From Chloroflexota bacterium (lineage in GTDB: Bacteria > Chloroflexota > Anaerolineae > Anaerolineales > JACQED01), in assembly GCA_016200785.1 (NCBI GenBank), contig JACQED010000321.1, forward strand, positions 1 through 10,263: a stretch of DNA of 10,263 bases. Direction: 5' to 3'. The translations under genes were made by a program, and so were the position numbers. This document shows, piece by piece, positions 5,647 through 10,263 of the stretch. Every line of letters begins with the position of its first letter. Within the stretch, counting starts at the first letter, position 1. The notes beneath the pieces are model-generated. The model was given only the letters and a program-made list of their open reading frames with translations, did not search any database and was not told the origin of the DNA.

Positions 5647-6648
5647 ATGTTGCCCCTGGGCAAACTGCCTTCCGGCCTCTTGGCCGATCTGCTCTCGAAG
5701 CACGCCGCCGCCGATCCGCGCGTCGTCGTCGGGCCGGGCGTGGGCCTCGACTGCGCGGTGATGGATTTCGGCGACCGATATCTCGTCGCCAAGAGCGATC
5801 CGATCACATTCGCGACCGACGCCATCGGCTGGTACGCCGTGCAAGTGAACGCGAACGACATCGCCTGCTCGGGCGCGACGCCTCGTTTTTTCCTCGCCAC
5901 CATCCTCCTGCCGGAAAGCAAAGCCGATGCGGAAATGGCCGACACGATCTTCGCGCAAATCACGCGCGCCTGCGGCGAGATCGGCGCAAGCCACGTCGGC
6001 GGGCACACCGAAATCACGTATGGGATTGATCGACCGATTGTGATCGGGACGATGCTGGGGGATATCGAACGCGATCGGCTGATCACCGCGGGCGGCGCGG
6101 AAATTGGCGACGCAGTGATCGTGACGAAAGGCGTGCCGGTGGAGGCCACGGCGATCATCGCTCGCGAGAAAAGCGAAGCGCTGGCGGAAAAATTCTCGCC
6201 AGAGTTCCTTGCCGGCTGTCGCGACTTTCTTTATCAGCCGGGGATCAGCGTGGTGCGCGATGCGCGCATCGCCATCGGGGCCGGTCGGGTGACGGCGATG
6301 CACGACCCGACCGAGGGCGGCCTGGCCACCGGCCTGTGGGAACTGGCTGAGGCGTCGGGGCGCGGGATGGAAATCGAATTCGAGGCTGTGCCCATTTTGC
6401 CGGAAGGCCGCGCGCTGTGTGCGGCGTTCGGCCTCGACCCGATGGGAGCGATCGCCTCCGGTTCGCTCTTGCTCACCGCGCCGCCTCAGGAGGCTTCCAG
6501 GATTGTCGCCGCGCTCGCTGCGGAGAGAATCGCCGCGCACATCGTCGGGAGCGTAAGCGATTCTCCCGGCGTGCGAGTGCACGATCGTGACGGCGTCTCC
6601 CCCCTCCACCGCCCGGCGCGGGATGAGATTGCGCGACTGTTCGAATGA
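5647..6648 (+). CDS. AIR synthase-related protein, HypE-like, without terminal cysteine
   Basis: A 333-residue protein of the PurM/HypE/SelD/ThiL fold, which binds ATP between two dimerised halves. Visible motifs are GVGLDCAVMDF (31-41), KSDPIT (49-54), VNANDIACSGATPR (67-80), GGHTEIT (118-124), and the second-domain start DPTEGGLATGLWELAEAS (220-237). HypE makes the cyano ligands of NiFe hydrogenase through a C-terminal cysteine at the end of a PRIC motif. Here the protein ends EIARLFE, with no cysteine, and no hyp or hydrogenase gene is near. It is therefore better called HypE-like than HypE; it may be an ATP-dependent enzyme with another substrate. The ATG at 5647 has at most a weak Shine-Dalgarno, so translation may depend on the gene before it. 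Confidence 0.87.
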   Translation: MLPLGKLPSGLLADLLSKHAAADPRVVVGPGVGLDCAVMDFGDRYLVAKSDPITFATDAIGWYAVQVNANDIACSGATPRFFLATILLPESKADAEMADTIFAQITRACGEIGASHVGGHTEITYGIDRPIVIGTMLGDIERDRLITAGGAEIGDAVIVTKGVPVEATAIIAREKSEALAEKFSPEFLAGCRDFLYQPGISVVRDARIAIGAGRVTAMHDPTEGGLATGLWELAEASGRGMEIEFEAVPILPEGRALCAAFGLDPMGAIASGSLLLTAPPQEASRIVAALAAERIAAHIVGSVSDSPGVRVHDRDGVSPLHRPARDEIARLFE

Positions 6649-6682
6649 GGCAAGACGCGATGCGCGACGCGTTCTTCACACA

Positions 6683-6703
6683 TCACGCCTCACGTTTCAC
6701 GTC
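6683..6703. repeat. Three degenerate TCACGNN heptamers between convergent genes
   Basis: TCACGCC (6683-6689), TCACGTT (6690-6696) and TCACGTC (6697-6703) stand head to tail; related bases CCTCACCC follow and a TTCACACA precedes. The array fills much of the 60-base gap between the converging HypE-like gene and pfkA. No terminator hairpin is obvious in this gap. Confidence 0.6.
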
Positions 6704-6708
6704 CCGCC

Positions 6709-7782
6709 TCACCCAAACACAATCCCCAACTCTCTCGCCATTTGCACCGGCTCACCTTCGGGATCGACCCGCTTGGGCACAGCCAGCGCTTCGGTCAGCG
6801 GCACGTCAACGAGGCGCGTGCCGTGCAACGCGACCATGCAGCCGAAGTGATCGGCGGCCACGGCGCGCACCGCGCCCGCGCCGTAGCGCGTCGCCAGCCA
6901 GCGGTCGAAGGGACTCGGCACGCCACCGCGCTGAACGTGGCCGAGCACCGTGCATCGCGCTTCCATGCCGCAGTTCCGGCCCACCCAATCGGCCACCCGC
7001 TGCCCCATGCCGCCCAGCCGCTCCGCCGTGATTTGATCGCCGGCGCGCGCCAGCATCTGCGCGCCGCCGACAGGCCGCGCCCCCTCCGAGCAGGCGATGA
7101 TGCTGAACCTGCGCCCGCGCTGCGCCCGCTCCTCGACAGCCCGGCACACGACGTTAAGATCGAACGGAATCTCCGGGATGAGAATCACGTCCGCGCCGCC
7201 GGCCACCCCGGAGTGAAGCGCGATGAAGCCCGCGTCGCGTCCCATCAGTTCCACCACCATCACGCGGTGATGGGCCTCGGCCGTCGTGTGCAGTTTGTCA
7301 ATGGCCTCGGTCGCCGTGTGCAGAGCGGTGTCGAAGCCGAAGGTCACATCGGTGCCGCCGAGGTCGTTGTCAATCGTCTTGGGCACGCCGACGACGGGCA
7401 GGCCTTTCTGGCACAGTTCGAGCGCGATGCGCAGAGTCCCATCGCCGCCGACGGCGATCAGGGCATCGAGCCTCATCTGCTCGAAGCCGGCCATGAAGGC
7501 GTCGGACATATCCACGATGACTTCCTGGCCGTCCCTCATCACTTTGCGGCCAAACGGGTTGCCGCGATTGGCCGCGCCGAGGATCGTGCCGCCTCGCGAC
7601 AGAATGCCGCGAATGTCTTCAGCCGTCAGAACGCGCCAGCGGCCGTCGATGATGCCATCGTAGCCATCCATAATGCCGACCATTTCCCGGCCTTGATGAT
7701 CGGCGGTTTTGACAGCGGCCCGGATGACGGCATTCAATCCGGGCGCGTCGCCGCCGCCAGTGAGAATCCCGATCCGTTTCAT
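6709..7782 (-). CDS. pfkA: 6-phosphofructokinase, group with Gly/Lys donor-site residues
   Basis: A 357-residue PfkA-family enzyme that phosphorylates fructose 6-phosphate to fructose 1,6-bisphosphate in glycolysis. It begins RIGILTGGGDAPGLNA. The donor site is GGDGT (112-116), the catalytic loop PKTIDND (134-140) carries D138, and MGRDAG (180-185) and HVQRGGVPSPFDR complete the fingerprint. G115 matches the ATP enzymes (E. coli Gly104), while K135 matches pyrophosphate enzymes (E. coli Gly124), a mixed pattern also found in the actinobacterial group, where both ATP- and PPi-using members are known. The phosphoryl donor is thus open. The length is above the 320 of E. coli PfkA, as in that group. 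The ATG at 7782 overlaps the adenylate cyclase stop by four bases (ATGA), so the two are co-transcribed and probably coupled. Confidence 0.95.
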   Translation of the reverse strand: MKRIGILTGGGDAPGLNAVIRAAVKTADHQGREMVGIMDGYDGIIDGRWRVLTAEDIRGILSRGGTILGAANRGNPFGRKVMRDGQEVIVDMSDAFMAGFEQMRLDALIAVGGDGTLRIALELCQKGLPVVGVPKTIDNDLGGTDVTFGFDTALHTATEAIDKLHTTAEAHHRVMVVELMGRDAGFIALHSGVAGGADVILIPEIPFDLNVVCRAVEERAQRGRRFSIIACSEGARPVGGAQMLARAGDQITAERLGGMGQRVADWVGRNCGMEARCTVLGHVQRGGVPSPFDRWLATRYGAGAVRAVAADHFGCMVALHGTRLVDVPLTEALAVPKRVDPEGEPVQMARELGIVFG

Positions 7783-10263
7783 CTGACGACCATCCTCTCG
7801 ACCCGGACGACTTCGTAAACGTGCTCGAGCGCGGTGCGGCCTTTCACGCGGAGAGGCTGCAAGGGCCGGGCCTCGACGAAATCGCCGACGTGCTGATAGG
7901 CCATCTCGTTCAGAAGGATCTGGCCGCCGGCGGCATTCTCCTGCAGTCGCTTGGCAAGATTGACTATGTCGCCGACCGCCGTGTAGTTGAAAAGCGCGGA
8001 AGTGCCAATGTTGCCGACAACCGCTTCGCCGACGGCAATGCCGATGCTGAAGTTGAGCGGGAACGTTTTTTCCAGAAGGTTGCGGTGAGGGCTGAGCGCG
8101 TCGCGCATGCGCACCGCCGCCCGGACGGCGTGCAGGGTGTGCGCGGCTTGGGGCAGAGGCGCGTTGAATATCGCCATGACCCCGTCGCCGAGGAACTTGT
8201 CGATCGTGCCGCCCTGCTCCAGCACAGCCTGCGCGGCGACGTCCAAAAAGGCGTTGAGGACGTCGATCAGCGCCTCGGGCGCGGTCTGCTCGGCGAAGGA
8301 AGTGAAGCCCCGCACGTCGGCGAACATGATGGTGATCTCCTGACGCCGGCCTCCGAGCTGCAAGTTGGCCGAGTCGGCCAGAAGAGTCTCGACGACGCCC
8401 GGTGGGACGACGCGCTCGAAGGTGCGCCGGATATGCTCGCGGTCGATCTCAAGCCGCCGTTGTTCGGTCACATCTTCGAGGACAAATGTGACTCCTGCCC
8501 CCTTCCCGTCGGCGCCGGGAAGTGGCGTGAGCGAAACGTTCAGATGAACCGTTCCGCGCAAGGGATAATTGATCGTGACTTCGTGGCCGGTCTCGCTGAC
8601 GCCGAACTTCCGCACTACCTCCGCCAGAGACAGAATCGACTCGCCCAGCGCAGACAAAACGACCTGCGCCGGCTGACCGACCAGCGCGATAGCCGGCAAG
8701 CCGAGAATGCGCTCGGCGGCCGGGTTGACGAGGCTGACTTTCCCGTCGGCCTCCGTCGTGACGACACCGGCGGCAATCGAGGCGAAGACGTTGTCTTGCA
8801 GCTGCTTCATCTCAAGAATCTGCGACAGGTGACGCCCGAGGCTGGTGAACAACTGCGCGTTGTCAACGGCCAGCGCGATTTGCCCGGCGAGGCCCATCAC
8901 GCGATCGAGCTCTTCGGGAGTGAACAGCCGCAGTCGCCGGCTCTCGCCGATCAACGCCGCGCCAATGGTGCGGCCGCGGGCGATCAGCGGAACGCCCAAC
9001 AAGGACTTGTCCGACAACCGCTCCGCGAAACGCGCACCGATAAAGGTTGAGCGGGACGCGTCCTCGATGATTGCCGGCTGGCCGGTCCGGATGACGTGCT
9101 CGGCCAGTGAAGGCTCGCCAGGCTCGGGTTGCAGGTTGGCAAAGCTTACAGTGGTCTCGCCGTACGACGCGGCCGGCAATACGGTTTGTCGCTCGGCATC
9201 CCACACCACCACCGCCGCTCCCGTCGCATCCACAATGGCCGCGAGGTACTTTGACACCGCAGGCAGAAGATCGTCGAGATTCATCGAGTCGGCCAGCGCG
9301 CGGCTCACTTCGGTTTGGAGGGTGAGGTTGCGCACGCGCTCTCGCTCGGCGGCGAAGAGGCGCGCGTTCTGCAGGGCAAGCGCCAGCGGTGTGGCTAACG
9401 CGATCAATAGCGGGTGGTGTTCGGGGGTGAACGCGCCTGTCGCGGAGGAGGTCAGGCTTAAGACGCCGACCAGCTCGGTGCCGGCCAACAGCGGCACGGC
9501 TGCCGACGATTTGACCCCTTGATCTATGTCTGGCACGTAACGCCACCGTTCGTCGAGGTCCACATCGGACGCGATGGCGATCCGGCGGTTGGCTGCCGAC
9601 CATCCGACAAGCCCCTCGCCGATCCGCAGGTGGGCTGCCCGGTCTATTTCTTCCAGTCGATCGCGCGCGACGCCGGTGGCGGCGATGAGTTCCAGCCGGT
9701 CACTCCCGGATTCGATGGTGAATACGGCGGCGTTCGCCAGCGACCCGGCGAACGCATCCAGCGCGCCGGTCACCAGGCGCAAGGCGTTCTCGGCCACGGC
9801 GCGCTGGTCGAGGTTGGCCGCAAGTTCCTGGCTGATCATGGACACGAGTTCCAGGCGGCCGCGCTCGCGCGCCACAGACTCGAACAACTGCGCGTTCTCG
9901 ACGGCAAGCGCGATGGCGTCGGCGATCTGCGCGAGGAGAGGCAGGTGTGCGGTGTCGAAACCTTCGGCATCGCGCCACTGCAAGTTCAACGCCCCGCTGA
10001 CACGCTCGCCGACAAGGAGCGGCACGCTCATGCGCGAGCGATAGCCGGCGGCATATACGGCCTGCTCGGCGGGCAAGCCCAACTCGGCGGCGATGTCGGG
10101 AGTGAGGTGCGGGCGACCGGCCAGCAGATCCAGCCCGGCGGACGTTGCCGTCACAGGCAAGCGGCGTCCCTTTTCCAAGCCGGGCAACCCGTTGTCAACG
10201 GCGGCGATGTGGAATGATGCGCCGCCGGGATCGAGCAAAGCCAGGCTGACGCGATCACAGCCG
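7779..10263 (-). CDS. GAF-GAF-GAF-PAS class III adenylate cyclase (5' part outside window)
   Basis: The reading frame is open to the right edge, so the start is not visible; residues below are counted from the TTG at 10238, an in-frame codon that is not proposed as the start. Order: GAF 1 (incomplete, to about 120), GAF 2 (about 142-295), GAF 3 (about 322-465), PAS (about 482-592), a charged helical linker (593-630), then the cyclase domain (633-815). No membrane helix is seen in the visible part. The metal-binding aspartates are D641 (FADVRGFT) and D685 (FLGDG), the adenine-selecting pair is K681 (DKFLGD) and D757 (VGDIVN), and the transition-state pair is N760 and R764. A complete set of this kind makes cAMP from ATP. 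GAF domains often bind cyclic nucleotides or other small ligands; these are not recognisable by ligand. The gene overlaps pfkA, which suggests that cAMP signalling and glycolysis are expressed together. Confidence 0.93.
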   Translation of the reverse strand, partial: GCDRVSLALLDPGGASFHIAAVDNGLPGLEKGRRLPVTATSAGLDLLAGRPHLTPDIAAELGLPAEQAVYAAGYRSRMSVPLLVGERVSGALNLQWRDAEGFDTAHLPLLAQIADAIALAVENAQLFESVARERGRLELVSMISQELAANLDQRAVAENALRLVTGALDAFAGSLANAAVFTIESGSDRLELIAATGVARDRLEEIDRAAHLRIGEGLVGWSAANRRIAIASDVDLDERWRYVPDIDQGVKSSAAVPLLAGTELVGVLSLTSSATGAFTPEHHPLLIALATPLALALQNARLFAAERERVRNLTLQTEVSRALADSMNLDDLLPAVSKYLAAIVDATGAAVVVWDAERQTVLPAASYGETTVSFANLQPEPGEPSLAEHVIRTGQPAIIEDASRSTFIGARFAERLSDKSLLGVPLIARGRTIGAALIGESRRLRLFTPEELDRVMGLAGQIALAVDNAQLFTSLGRHLSQILEMKQLQDNVFASIAAGVVTTEADGKVSLVNPAAERILGLPAIALVGQPAQVVLSALGESILSLAEVVRKFGVSETGHEVTINYPLRGTVHLNVSLTPLPGADGKGAGVTFVLEDVTEQRRLEIDREHIRRTFERVVPPGVVETLLADSANLQLGGRRQEITIMFADVRGFTSFAEQTAPEALIDVLNAFLDVAAQAVLEQGGTIDKFLGDGVMAIFNAPLPQAAHTLHAVRAAVRMRDALSPHRNLLEKTFPLNFSIGIAVGEAVVGNIGTSALFNYTAVGDIVNLAKRLQENAAGGQILLNEMAYQHVGDFVEARPLQPLRVKGRTALEHVYEVVRVERMVVR

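Noticed and set aside
5242..6609. A minus-strand open frame of 455 codons across the DUF4956 and HypE-like genes
   Set aside because: It spans two well-supported plus-strand genes, is His/Arg-rich and has no domain signature.
6742..9050. Two plus-strand open frames (6742-7818 and 7821-9050) opposite pfkA and the cyclase
   Set aside because: Both are mirror frames of strongly supported genes, with His/Arg/Asp-rich products and no motifs.
10236..10238. TTG at 10238 as the true start of the adenylate cyclase
   Set aside because: The upstream in-frame residues (CDRVSLAL) continue a typical GAF strand and the frame is open to the window edge, so the start lies outside.

Overview
The window is GC-rich bacterial DNA packed with genes. 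Minus-strand operons lie at both ends and a short plus-strand block sits in the middle. Gene content (HflK/HflC proteins, a DUF4956-type membrane protein, an orphan HypE-like protein, a multi-GAF adenylate cyclase, a PfkA with a mixed active site), the GC bias, a TTG start and TTCGTGG/TCACGTT-type intergenic repeats suggest an environmental bacterium, perhaps a Chloroflexota lineage. That placement is an inference; no marker gene is present.

Region 1 (1-4840, minus strand) is one tightly packed operon. In transcription order it encodes an alpha/beta hydrolase, the RNA 2',3'-cyclic phosphodiesterase ThpR, a fusion of a cation-diffusion-facilitator-like membrane domain to an HflK-type SPFH domain, a small DUF6174-like membrane-anchored protein, HflC, and a second HflK cut by the window edge. 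Four of the five junctions are overlaps of 1-4 bases. The exception is a 112-base gap before hflC that holds an imperfect palindrome. The three SPFH proteins suggest a modified HflKC membrane cage, the scaffold that surrounds and controls the FtsH protease in well-studied bacteria. FtsH is not in the window.

Region 2 (4841-5149) is a 309-base regulatory interval. It holds a probable leaderless promoter for the minus-strand operon. It also holds a near-perfect sigma-70 promoter driving a short plus-strand transcript that has a strong ribosome binding site, a 15-codon ORF, competing hairpins and an intrinsic terminator. A second near-consensus promoter then serves the next gene.

Region 3 (5150-6648, plus strand) is a two-gene unit: a DUF4956/MgtC-like membrane protein and an AIR-synthase-fold (HypE-like) protein without the HypE C-terminal cysteine.

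Region 4 (6709-10263, minus strand) is a cyclase-pfkA pair. A GAF-GAF-GAF-PAS class III adenylate cyclase, whose 5' end is outside the window, overlaps by four bases a 6-phosphofructokinase. The latter combines the glycine typical of ATP enzymes with the lysine typical of pyrophosphate enzymes.

The best candidates for something new are the CDF-SPFH fusion within the three-SPFH operon and the small structured transcription unit at about 4866-5094.
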